Part shown: piece by piece, positions 34,324 to 45,500 of the stretch
Numbering within the stretch: position 1 is the stretch's first letter
Layout of the letters: each line of letters opens with the position of its first letter
DNA from: Cryptomeria japonica
Taxonomy: Eukaryota; Streptophyta; Pinopsida; Cupressales; Cupressaceae
NCBI RefSeq assembly: GCF_030272615.1
Contig: NC_081413.1
Coordinates: 98,395,239 to 98,459,238, forward strand
Direction: 5' to 3'
Length of the DNA: 64,000 nt
The notes under the pieces: generated by a model
The model's input: only the letters and a program-made list of their open reading frames with translations
Told to the model about the DNA's origin: nothing
Databases searched by the model: none
Made by a program: the position numbers and the translations under genes

Positions 34324-35098
34324 ATGGCACATAAATTAACTATTCCTACTTTTGAAGGATCCAATTATAGTTTCTAGAGAGTGAAGATGAGAGGATATTT
34401 GATTTATCTGAGTTACAAGACTTGGAAAGCTGTGGAGACTATGTGATACCGGCAAATGGACCTACTACCTTGCATGAGATTGAAGCCTATGAAGAAAATG
34501 AACAAGCAAGGTATGCTATCTTTAGTGCCCTATCTAAAACTAAATTGGTGAAGGTTGTTGCATTAGATATTGCTTAGGAAGTCTGGGAAAGATTGAAAAA
34601 TATCTTTGAAGGAAATGATAGAGTTAAACTAGCTAAGATGTAGAATGCTAAAGGCAGATATGAGAACTTAAGGATGGAAAAAGGTGAAGACATAACAAGT
34701 TATTTTCAAAAGGTTGATAGTGTTGTAAATGAGATTAGAGATCTTGGTGGTACCTTGGATGATAAGGATGTGATAGAATATATTATGAGGACTTTACTAG
34801 AGTGTTACAATGATTAAATTCTAGTTGTTGAAGAAACTTATGATCCGTCCAAGTTCACTAGGGAACAATTGGATGGAACCTTGACTACATTCAAGATGAG
34901 GGAGTTTGGCAAAGACAAAGCAAGAGCTAAGCCAGCCTTTAAAGCCACCAAAGCTATAGATAAAGATTCAGATGATGAGAGCCTAGATGAAATGAAAGAA
35001 AACATTGTAAGAAATTTGAAGAGAGGAATTGGCAAGTATGAATGTATTTTACATTTTAAATATTTAAAGTGTGGAAAGATTGGTCATTATGTATCTAG
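34324..35098 (+). pseudogene. Ty1/copia gag of element C, interrupted
   Basis: The ATG at 34324 begins MAHKLTIPTFEGSNYSF. EEVWERLKNIFEGNDRVKLAK- and MEKGEDITSYFQKVDSVVNE-like blocks follow, then EEYDPSKFTREQLDGTLTTF (34840-34890). An acidic linker and the start of a zinc knuckle (KCGKIGHYVS, 35066-35097) come last. Several in-frame stops are present (for example TAG at 34372). The knuckle is cut between Ser and Arg by solo LTR J and resumes at 36407 as TCTAGATGTCTAGAG (Cys codon at 36413). It is then cut again at 36430 by element G. Everything downstream lies outside the window. Confidence 0.87.
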
Positions 35099-36406
35099 TG
35101 TTGGACATTGTTGCTGCTAGGATATGCTGTTGTCATTGATGTCAACATATTCTTGTGATTTATTGTTCTGATGATTGCAGATTGGTTTATTGGGTATTTA
35201 TAGTGTCATTGCAGCTTTCTATATTGGTTTTGCTGATCCAAAAAGCGTAATTGATCATATCATATGATTCAGTTTGCAGTTTGGTTCTCTGATCAATGTT
35301 ACAGAGTTTGGTATTTCCTCTGGTATATTCTCGTGTGATCAGATCATGAGATAATATTTTGGGAGATTGTTAAGGATGGTCTTGTGTATCTTCATTTCAG
35401 ATGGTTCATGATTTGGTGCTTTGCAGGTTATCTTTCTTCGTGACAATTGTTGTTGTTTGAGTGTTCTTGAAGTTCAAATGTTGATCGACGAAGATTTGAT
35501 AAATGGTGTTGGTACAGTTGGTACTGATGATTCTAACATGCTTGCTAGTGTTCCCTAATTGTATCCTATTTATTTTTAATGATCTACATTGATCGTTGTG
35601 CAAGTTTTTGGTGATTTTGTTGAACCGATGATGTTCTTCATGTTATGCAGTATTCTTGGTGATGTAGCTTGTTGCAATTGATCTTGACGAGATTTCAGGT
35701 GGTGTTGCCTATTTGGAGATTTTATTTAGGACCATGTTATGTCATGTATATCATTATATTGGTCTGGTGGTTGAATCTGTATCATGTGATGTAATTTTGT
35801 AATTAGGTGTTGAGGGTTTAGCCGACCTTGTTGTCAAGGTTGATGAATTGTACAAATAGATGATATTGTCATGTAGTTTGGGTATCAAGGTAGTGTCTGC
35901 ATTATCAGAGAGTAGTATATGTGTGAACAAGGATTCATCTTTTGATGTTGTGTATTGAGTTGAGGTGTTGCAAAGCAGATAAATGTGCTTAACCGGAGCT
36001 GTCATCAGGTATCAGTAGATGCTATTATTGTAGTTCATTCCTTTCGGATTGTAGTTTGAATCTTGTTGTAAGTTAGTGAGACTTCCTTGAGGGTTGTAGC
36101 CTTTTGGGTTACTATATCTTGAGTTGTAAGCTCTAGATAGTTTGCCTAAATGTTGGTGCATTCCTCATTGTAATATGTTCACATACTACTATGGAGTATC
36201 ATCTTATTGTGGGTAGGTTCCCACAATGGTTTTTCCCTTAACTAGGTTTTCCATGTCAAAATCTTGGTGTTGTGTGTTGTGTTATCTATCTGCTTATCTT
36301 TGTTGTCACTGTAGTTTATCATATTTGCATTTGTGGTTAAGTTTGTTAATCCGGTGAAAACTATTTCACCCCCCCTCTCAGTTTTCCTTCATTGTTGCTA
36401 CAAACA
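35099..36406 (+). repeat. Solo copia LTR J with TCTAG target duplication
   Basis: A 1,308-bp TG...CA unit (TGTTGGACATTG to TGCTACAAACA) is flanked by a perfect 5-bp duplication TCTAG (35094-35098 and 36407-36411). Removing it rejoins the zinc knuckle of element C. It contains GGTTTTTCCCTTAACTAGG (36229) and TTTCACCCCCCCTCTCAG (36364-36381), the copia LTR signatures of this window. There is no primer site or internal region, so it is a recombination product of a former full element. Confidence 0.95.
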
Positions 36407-37329
36407 TCTAGATGTCTAGAGAGAGGAAATGTAGTGCCCCATCAGGAACCCCAAAGGAAAAACCCACAATAAGGGTGAAACAATTTTTTTTTTAAAGTAT
36501 AAACATAATAGGTACATAAAACACAACATGCACGAAAACACAAGCGGAAGACTTACACCAGAATTACTTAAAGGTTACCAATGAAAAATTATAATCAAAA
36601 GATAAATTCCACAATTAAGGTTAATCCAATAATCCATCATTAACTCAATGATCACAAGAAGCCATAAGTAATAACAGATCACACCATTGAAAGATTGAAA
36701 GGATACAACATAATTTCTCTTAAATAAGCATGTACACATAACATAAAGGAAATTGATAAATAACATAAGGCAAGGACACTACATGGTTAACACAACAAAG
36801 TCCTCATATATCACTTGGTCAAAGGTACTAAATACGCCACCATAGGATGACTGAACTACAGACCAGAAATAACACAATATAACTCATGCAAAGAAAGCTA
36901 AATTCACTAAGTCCGCACTCAGACAATCTTTGAGAAAATTAGCATCATAAGCACTTGCAACATCATTGATTGAAAATTAAATAAAACACTCTTTTATGAT
37001 ATTCACATCTATTCAATTTCCAAATAAATATTCCATCAAGAATGAAATTCACATCAAATATTCAACCGAAGAAAATATGAATTCCTAACAGGCATTTAAT
37101 TCATTTCCAGAATATATCCAAATTAACCAATTTGAATTATTAAGTCATGCCTTGATTTCTATAGATAAATTTATTAATCCACATAATAAAAATCATTAGG
37201 AAATTACTATTTATATTTAACATTAAAACCACTTTAAAAATATTTTATTTGAAATAAAATTCATGGCACATGAAAAAGGGGTGTACCGTGAAGGTATAAG
37301 TGTCACGCAGGGGCCAAGGCCAACCCGTA

Positions 37330-37620
37330 GTAGTGTTGTTGTCGAGGCAACAGACACTACCTACCGGTAGTACTACTACCAACCGGTAGCAGGCCTACCA
37401 ACCGGTAGTACTGCTGCCGATCGGTAGTGCTGCTGTTGACCAGTAGTAGCCACTACTGACCGGTAGCAGTCCTACCAACCGGTAGTGTTGCTACCACCGG
37501 TAGCAGCCGGTACCAACCGGTAGTAGTCCTACCGACTGGTAGTGCTACTACCACGTAGCAGTATTGCCAACTGGTAGTACTGCTACCACATAGCAGACAC
37601 TACCAACCCATGTGGTGGGA
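37330..37620. repeat. CTACCGGTAG palindromic minisatellite
   Basis: About fifteen copies of ACCAACCGGTAGTA/GTAGCAG-like words of 18-22 bp, many centred on the perfect palindrome CTACCGGTAG or its variants. It lies within the G 3' LTR and is locally GC-rich. The inverted symmetry would let transcripts from either strand fold into hairpins. Confidence 0.92.
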
Positions 37621-38513
37621 CTAGCTTGCCACGGGGTAAGGTAAGGTCCACATACAAAATAATTACATGCTTCAAAAGCATTTAAAATCAACATGCCAAA
37701 AAACTATTTAAACATGAAAATGATTCATTCCCTGATCTTTTCACGGGCACACACACACACACACAGTGCCAAGATCCAAATTTCAAGGGGATATTTACCA
37801 GTAAGGTAAATGGTGAAATAAAATCACACAAGAACCCAATAAATAATGATTTAGGCAGCAATATAAGAGGTAATTTCCAGAAGTTGATTTCAAGAACAAA
37901 AACATACAACAAATAGAGAAATGAACCATTTCTTTCCTATAAGCAATCATATGATATAAGCTTCCCAAAATCAACAATAACAGGCATTTCTTCTTTCATT
38001 CCAATCCTTCCACAAGAATTTATAAAGAGATTTGCATTTTTTTTAACACACAGGAAGTAACTGAAATAATCAAATTTAAATTTCAAATAAGAAGAGATTA
38101 TCCAACCTTGAAGCGAACTAGCAAGCAAAATGATGAAAGAATCCTAGTCCTTGCAAACCAAATCAAATTCTAGCTCCTCTTTGAGAATGGTTTTCCAAAT
38201 TTCTCTCCAAAAATTCTGCCTCTCTTCCCGTGAATTTTTCAGGAATATATGGGGAAAATAATTTCAACCTAAACTTTCTAGGTTGAAAGGTTTTTCCACC
38301 AATCAAATTAAATTATTTTAAAAGTAAATAGAAATCAAATTTTCTCTTTTCCAAAAACAATTCTTTTCCAACAACAAAATGCAAAAGTCAAATGGAAAGG
38401 TAAAAAGAAAAAGCTTTTTTTAAATTTTCTATTTCCAAAATACTTTCTTTCAACATAAGCATTTAATATTTAAATGACTAGGCAATTATTTATTTCCTTC
38501 CACAAAATATATT

Positions 38514-39982
38514 TGTAGATGTATAAAAATAACCATATTCCTAAATGAATATTTTATGTTCATTTCTCTATTTAATTAAATCCAATTTAATTAAATTATC
38601 CACATTCCTCTATTTAATTAAGTAAATTACTCAATTTATTTAAATTAAATTCACTATATCCATTTAATGAATAAATCATTTTATTCAATTAAATCCCCCC
38701 CCTATCCACTTTTAATTAAATTCAAATTTAATTAAATAGTTATCCTAAATTGAATAAATCTAATTTATTTAATCTCCCCAAATTGCAACCAAATTGAATT
38801 AAATAATTTAATTCAATTAAATCCTATTATCCCTCCATCCACTTGCATTCTCCTACATCTCCCACTTGCCTTCCTAAACCCCTTTCTAATCCCTTCTAGA
38901 CTCTTCTAATTGCTTCTAATTAGCCTAACCCATCTTCTAAACTTTGTCACATCCCTAAGCAAGGGGAGGTCACTTCTCAAACCCTCAAAGTCTTTGATAA
39001 CCATTAAAGGCTTCAAACCTTCAACCGCTTAAATCCTCAAAGTCTTTGATAACCATTAAAGGCTTCAAGCCTTCAACCACTTAATTCCCCAAAGTCTTCA
39101 ATAACTATTAATGGTTAACTCAAACCCTCTTACATGGTCAAAGAATTTGTTTTAACTCAACCTTCATCCAACCCAAGGGTCTCATCAAGCATTTAATGCT
39201 TTGACCATGATTATCTCTTAATCATTTGCACAAAGGTTTATCCTTGGATTAACTCTTAATCCAATGGGTAATCTTAATTTAGACTTGACCCTTACCTTCT
39301 AGATAACCCTAAGGTCTTCTCAAGCATTTAATGCCTCCAACCCCTTCTCTCAACCCAACCTTATGTTGACACTTGTCACCATTTCATTGGTGCCAATTGC
39401 AAACATGGATCCCCAACTTTCAAACTCAACCCTTGATCAACTCTTTCAATCCTGACCATCCATTGCCCTATTTTTGCTATAAATAGAGCTCTCATTCCTC
39501 CATTTGAAATCATCCTTCAAATTCGTAGTATCACACTTATGCTCAAATACATTCAAGCTTTCATATCATTTTATGCTCATCATTTTAGCCTCTTTTAAAT
39601 CAGGAACTAGTCTAAATATGCATGTTTAGAATACTTTCTTTATCATTTAGCTCAATCATAGACTAAATATATCATGTTAGGCTAGTACTCATACTAACCT
39701 TGTCATCTTATCATCTAGTTTATTGCATTTTAAGATCATGCATAGCTTAGGATGCATTTCATTCTAAAATCTATCAAAAGCATCCCTCATTCTTGCATTT
39801 GCCATCCCTAAACCACTTTGCTCAGTGATTTGAGAGCAAAAACATTGGTTTGAGGGACATTGTGAGATAGAGAACCATGGGACCAACCTTGGGAAGCTGA
39901 GTAATACTTCATTACTCCATAGCTTGCACCGAGAAGTCCTGTGTGTGTGTGTGTGGACAGGTATTTTGGAACATTTTTCACA
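38514..39982 (+). repeat. Solo LTR T nested in the G 3' LTR
   Basis: It starts TGTAGATGTATAAAAATA, resembling the L LTR start TGTAGACACCTAAAAATG, and ends ACATTTTTCACA. TATT stands before and after it (ATATT if one terminal base is shared). A plus-strand TATA box (TATAAATA, 39478-39485) is opposite to the orientation of G, as expected for a separate insertion. Positions 38820-39600 are homologous to LTR H (4480-5230, inverted). The corresponding part of the G 5' LTR lies outside the window, so the empty site cannot be checked here. Confidence 0.65.
39478..39485 (+). promoter_or_regulatory. TATA box of solo LTR T
   Basis: TATAAATA followed by GAGCTCTCATTCCTCC, an arrangement conserved with LTR H on its own sense strand (4493-4500). 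Confidence 0.6.
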
Positions 39983-40448
39983 TATTAAGCTATATTAACC
40001 CGCTTTTCCCGCATACAATATTAATACAACTTTACACAATGAAATAAGCCATTTAACCATTTAATCTAGCAAATCATTAATTTAATTAAATCAATAATCT
40101 CAGAGCATAATAATTAACTAAGTATGCCAACATAAGATAGCATCATCCATTCAAATAAATAACCATTTAGATGAATGAAAGCATGCAAAATCAAGAATGA
40201 TCAAATGACAACTCACAAATGGCCAAACCAAAGCACTATAACTCGCATACCAGCCAGACGGGAAATACAACCGACTGACAACACTCACATGAGTGTAACT
40301 GTGACTCAAGTTAGGGTCCAACAACTATCTCCTCCACTCCCATCAGACATTTAAGGCATGCTCAGACTTGTGAAACCAGGTGGAGTCGATACCCCATACC
40401 TACCTGGTAATTGTACTTGCAATGTCTTGCACCAAATAACCACACGTG

Positions 40449-40455
40449 CATATAG

Positions 40456-40492
<37 letters not shown>

Positions 40493-40493
40493 C
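40449..40493. repeat. (CA)n(TA)n microsatellite in G LTR
   Basis: A CA dinucleotide run followed directly by a TA run. The related LTR S has a TA run at the same relative position (about 17840-17855). Confidence 0.93.
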
Positions 40494-40826
40494 AGACATG
40501 ACACGTACACCGATGAAGGAGAATCATGACACTCCATGTCTCACCGGATTGAGTGAAGGAACATCATCTCCTCGCATCCCATACACATGCAAATATGCAA
40601 CACATAAATAACACATCACACATATAAGGTAAGAGTGTCAGTCCATGATAATGATCCATAAAATAACATTAATCATAAGTATTGAGATACTACATAACAT
40701 CATACACCACAAATCTAGATAAAGCATGAAATAACATCACATCAAATCTGAATCAATATACAATAATGTTCCACTGAAGTCAATCAAAAACATACAAAAA
40801 GAGTCTGATCATGGAGGGGTACTACA

Positions 40827-40842
40827 TCCTCCCCCACAAGCC
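40827..40842 (-). other. Polypurine tract of chromovirus G
   Basis: The minus strand reads CTTGTGGGGGAGGA directly before the TG of the 3' LTR. This is the plus-strand primer site for reverse transcription. Confidence 0.88.
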
Positions 40843-40863
40843 TAGGCTTACTCTTAGAAGCCT

Positions 40864-42460
40864 AAAAAAGATAAGAATAAAGCTCTCTCATCTTCACTGC
40901 ATCTTCCCATGTCGCCGAGGTCTCATCACTTGAGTCCCATAGGACCCTTACCTGCTCGATGGTATGACCCCTGAGGGTCAAATCCCAATGCTAAAGAATG
41001 TGCACAAGCTCCATGGAAAGTTGCCCATCCTTGACCCACAAATCATTCCAATCAAGAACATGGGTCACATCAGAATGATAAGGTCGAATAACAGAAACAT
41101 GAAAGACATCGTGGATGTAGGATAGACTTGGTGGCAAGGCAAGATGGTAGGCAACAAGTCCTATCCTCTCAAGGATCTCAAAAGGGCCTACAAAATGAAG
41201 CACCAACTTAGAACCCTTTCCATAACAGATCAGACTCTTTCGCGGATGCACTCTCAAGAAAACATGGTCACCAACAAAAAACTGACGATCTACTCTATGG
41301 GCATCGACATTCTTCTTCTGCATATCCTGAGCAGTAACCAAATGCCCACAAATCTGCTCAACCTGCTACTCCATCTCACGAAGAAAATCCGCTCCTAAAC
41401 ACACCCTATCCTCCAACCGATCCCAACTCAAAGGTGTATGGCAATGATGACCATACAAAGCCTGGAAGGGAGACATGCCTATAGAGCTGTGATATCCGTT
41501 GTTATAAGAAAACTCCACAAGGCAAAGATATTCCTCCCAGCGCGACTGCTAGTCCATAACATACATGTGAAGCATGTCCTCCAAAACTTGATTCACACGC
41601 TCAGTCTTACTGTCAATCTCTGGGTGATAAGCTGAATTGAAGTTCAACTAGGTTCCCAAAGCATGCTGAAGTGAGGTCCACAAGGCTAAAGTAAAGATAG
41701 GGTCTCTATCAGAAATGATCCGCATTGGGATCCCATGCAACCTCACCACATCTTCCAAGAAAACTCGCGCCACCACTATTGCTTTATAAGAAGATCGAAT
41801 AGGAACAAAATGAGAAAATTTGGTCAATCTATCAACTATGACCATGATGGCATCATGACGACGTGAGGAAACAGGAAACCCCACAATGAAATCTATGGAA
41901 ATGATATCCCATTTCCAATCTGGTATCAAATTTGGCTGTAAAAGCCCTGCAGGGTGTTGATGGTCCACCTTCACCCGCTGACATTCTAAGCACTTCGATA
42001 CAAAATCAGAAATGTCATGTTTCATACCAGCCCAATGATACATCTGTCTAAGATCTATGTGCATCTTCTTGACACCAAGGTGTGCCGAATAAGGTGCACG
42101 ATGGGCCTTAGTCATGAGTAAAACGTGAAGACCCTCCAAAGGAGGTACATAGATCTGTCCAAGGTGTCAAAGAAGACCATTTGAATCAAGAGTATATCTA
42201 AAACATCTACCCTCCAATGGTCTTCCAGACTTCACCATGGCTCTAACATCCTGATACCATGTGTCCCGAGGAAGAACTCCAAGAATTCTCACTCAAGTCC
42301 ACACCAAGGGACAATGCTGCAACCTCATGCCGCCTATGGCCCAAAGCATCTGCCACTACATTCTCTTTCCCTTGAATATAATGAACCTCAAAATCATATT
42401 TGCAGGGGAATTCCATCCATGTTCGCTATCGAGCATTCAAGTTTGGCTACGTGAAAATAT
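40864..42460 (-). pseudogene. Chromovirus G integrase with C-terminal chromodomain
   Basis: The minus frame contains the zinc-binding region (HLGVKKMHIDLRQMYHW...SKCLECQRVK, about 42080-41970). The catalytic core has D in DIISIDFIVGFP, D in ISDRDPIF and E in SKTERVNQ (about 41590). The GPY/F-type end follows (FVGPFEILERIGLVAYHLALP, about 41185-41120). Past a TAG stop at 40990, a chromodomain-like tail reads LRGHTIEQVRVLW...ATWEDAVKMRELYSYLF (40864-40985). In this family the enzyme inserts cDNA, and the chromodomain directs it to particular chromatin. In-frame stops interrupt it at about 41645, 41550 and 40988, so it is inactive. Confidence 0.92.
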
Positions 42461-42461
42461 A

Positions 42462-43845
42462 CTACAAACTACGGTAATCACTATGCAGCTCAAACCGACG
42501 CCCCAATAGGAAATGTCTCCATCTAACCAATGAATGCACTACAACTGCCAAGTCCAAGTCATGAACTAGATAGTTTAACTCATGATCCTTGAGTTGGCGA
42601 GACTCATAGGCAACCACACGTCCATCCTGCATAAGCACTGCACCTATACCTTCTAAAGAGGCATCTGTGCACACCATGAAATCTCTAGATGGATCAAGAA
42701 CTACCAAAATTGAAGCACTAACAAGGAGTTCCTTCAAGGTATGAAAAGCTAATTCGTACTGCTCTGACCAAACAAACTTCTTCCCTTTCCTCTGAAGAGA
42801 AGTAATCGGGTGGCCTATCTGAGAAAAGCTCTGCACAAAGTGATGGTAATATCCAGCCAAACCCATGAAACTTCGAACCTCAGAAACATTGGTCGGTGCT
42901 GGCCAATCAACAATGGCTTGGATCTTAGAAGGATCCATGTATATACCTTCTCCTGAAAGTATATGACCAAGATAGCTCACCTCTGACTGGAAGAAATCAC
43001 ACTTCGCAAAATTCGCAAAAAGTTGATTCTCCCTCAAGCACTGCAATACCTAACGCAAGTGACCCTCATGCTCTTCCATAGATCTAGAATAAATCAATAT
43101 GTCATCCAAGAACACAATGACAAAGTAGTCAAGGTAGGTGCAAAAAACCCCATTCATAAGACTCATGAATACTGAAGGCGCATTCCTCAACCCAAATGGC
43201 ACCACTGTGAACTCATAGTGACCATAACGAGTACAAAACGTCGTCCTATGAATGTCTGCATCATGAATGTGTAACTGATGATACCCAGATTTCAGATCTA
43301 TCTTAGAGAACACCTTGGCTACCTTCACTTGATCAAAAAGATCATCTATCCGAGGCAATGGATATCAATTCCAGATCGTTACATTATTCAACTGTCGGTA
43401 ATCAATGCATAACTGAAGAGAACCATCCTTCTTCTTAACGAAGATAACTGACGCACCCTAAGGAGAAACACTAGGATGAATGAACCCCTTGGCCAACAAC
43501 TCCTCAACCTACAACTTCAACTTACCCATCTCCTAAGTAGTCATCTGGTATGGTGCTCTCAAAATAGGTTCCACACCAGGAACCAAGTCAATGCAAAAAT
43601 CTATGTCTCGCTTCGGAGGCATACTGAGAATATCCAAAAGAAACACATCAACACACTCTCAAAGAATAGGGTGACCACCAAGATCAATTTCTCAACTCTC
43701 TTCCTCATCCACATCCTCAAGAGAAATTGCAAAAAGCTGACACCCTTGACGCATGTACCGCCTAAGTTGCATAGCGGAAAACATTCAAAAGGATATTGAT
43801 CGCTAAACTCCAACAATCCCCACTCTCCTACCATGGTCATCTAAA
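42462..43845 (-). pseudogene. Chromovirus G reverse transcriptase and RNase H
   Basis: The minus strand from 43845 gives a connector, then RT motifs: [20 protein letters not shown] (about 43450-43395), [20 protein letters not shown] and [28 protein letters not shown], and the catalytic FLDDILIYS (about 43100). The thumb contains [19 protein letters not shown]. RNase H begins at [20 protein letters not shown] and runs through [13 protein letters not shown] to LHSDYRSL (42462). Stops interrupt at about 43460 (where Trp is expected), 43365 and 43047. The 5' side is truncated by the insertion of D between protease and RT. Confidence 0.94.
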
Positions 43846-43850
43846 CACTC

Positions 43851-45230
43851 TGATGAATAATGATGAACAAAAAATACCCTAATCGGTATTGAGAGGGGGG
43901 GTGAATCAGTACATACAAAAACTTCTCCACAACTTATCAAGTTAAAACAATGCTAGCCGGTTGTCTTCATCACTGAACTTAACCATGGCAATACCGGTTA
44001 AACACAATATGACTTCAGATAGCTAAACCAGTAAAACTGAATACTTCAAATAACATTCAACACTTGATAACTACTTCACCAATATACTCATGCATGTGTT
44101 GTATCAGTAATACCATAACGATTAGCTTTGCATGCATAATCACTTAAACGAAGATTGCACAATCATCACATGAAAAATGCACAACTCATGACACACAGAT
44201 TTTTCACGTGGAAACCCAAATGCAAAAAATCACGATGGGGATGAATACCCATAAGCTTGTTTTTGAACTCTTTTGAAGCTCGCTCTGTTAGGAGTCTAGT
44301 CCGGTTAAAGACTTTACAATAAGGTTATGTTAGGAACCGATCTTGTTAAAGATCACCCGACTAAGGGATGGCTGTATACCTTGTTAAAAGTTGAAACCCT
44401 ATTACAGGTTACCTTGCTAGAGGATTTGAAGAACTCAATAATCTTGAGTCACTTGCTTAGAGGATTTGCAATAAGCTTGTTAAAGCTACCCGATAAAGGG
44501 ATTTTCCTACTATTGAAATGGTTAGAAGACAACAAGTAAAGCTCTGATCTGATAACATCACTACATGCTAACGCAGATCCTTTTCAACTCCTCTACTCTG
44601 CAATCACACTCTGTAGTTTTCCACTCCCTGGTCTGGAAAGTATCTCATCACTCAGATACAAACACAACATTTTACAACACTTACAACATCAAAACTCATC
44701 GACCTTATAGACAACAATTAGGTCGGTAGCATAAACCCTAAACCCTAAACATTTTAGGTTTACAATTACAAGCAGTCCAATCCTGACCATTCACACACTT
44801 TTCATAGAATAAAACAATCTCAAATAGATCACAAGTCATTCTGCATCATCCATTCTTCATCGCATATGGAAATCAGTAACCCATCATGCTCTCTTCACAT
44901 ACCGCTAAGAAGAATGTTTATTCCCGAGGTAGACATTTAATGCAATCGATCTTCACATGCAAGATCCTCAAGGAAATCCTTCACGTGCACAAAAATGACA
45001 TCGCATCTCGATCTCATCCTTATCTCTTAGTTAACTCATCACAGAATGTCACCGATTGCATCACACAAGCTAGATTGCCAAATCAGAAACCCTAGAGCTG
45101 AGACTACCAACCGGTAGTCACACTTAGTGAAACCCTGACATCGGTCCACTACATCTCTTCATACCTGTTCTCCTGTAGTTATTGACATCAATGACAACAT
45201 ACATTATCATCATATCATCATATGCCAACA
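43851..45230 (-). repeat. 3' LTR of copia element D
   Basis: TG...CA (TGATGAATAATG to ATATGCCAACA). It contains GAGAGGGGGGGTGAATCAG near the inner U5 end (43891-43909), TTCACGTGGAAACCCAAA (44203-44220), the GTTAAAG/GGATTT word block (44275-44540) and a telomere-like AAACCCTAAACCCTAAAC (44735-44752). Spurious frames here (44327-44539, 44886-45095) are ignored. Confidence 0.95.
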
Positions 45231-45246
45231 ATCTCCCCCTTTGGCA
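45231..45246 (-). other. Polypurine tract of copia element D
   Basis: The minus strand reads CCAAAGGGGGAGAT immediately before the TG of the 3' LTR. Confidence 0.9.
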
Positions 45247-45500
45247 TTGATGGAAATACTCAGTGTAGCATTGCAACTATAAACATCATAGACCAGTGCA
45301 ACTATAACATATATCTTCATCATCAAATATCTTCTCCCATATCATACATCAGATATCTTCTCACCCTTTGACAACAATGCTAAAGTGGAGGCACAAGCTT
45401 CCGTCTCCATTATGCTACCCCCTATGGAGTGGCATCCTTCAACACATCAATCCTGAAAGATTTGTCACTGTAGTAACCGACTAATGTGGAGCACAAAACT

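Larger units (their letters stand above)
36430..40826 (-). repeat. 3' LTR of chromovirus G (4.4 kb, with nested T)
   Basis: Termini on the minus strand are TGTAGTACCCCTCC (from 40826) and GGGGCACTACA (to 36430). The outer 330 bp match the 5' LTR at 62629 closely. After ATAAATAACAT (36766) the 3' LTR lacks about 800 bp that the 5' LTR has (62955-63750); matching resumes at CTACATGGTTAA. The related LTR S retains words from that segment, so this copy has a deletion. The LTR also contains a CCGGTAG minisatellite, microsatellites and solo LTR T. Confidence 0.87.

Noticed and set aside
42261-42509. Plus-strand frame of 82 codons (and similar ones at 41144-41635 and 43476-43799)
   Set aside because: Antisense shadows of the chromovirus pol on the minus strand.
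44735-44752. Interstitial telomere or chromosome end
   Set aside because: Only 2.5 telomere units, present in both LTRs of the same element; a motif within the LTR rather than telomeric DNA.
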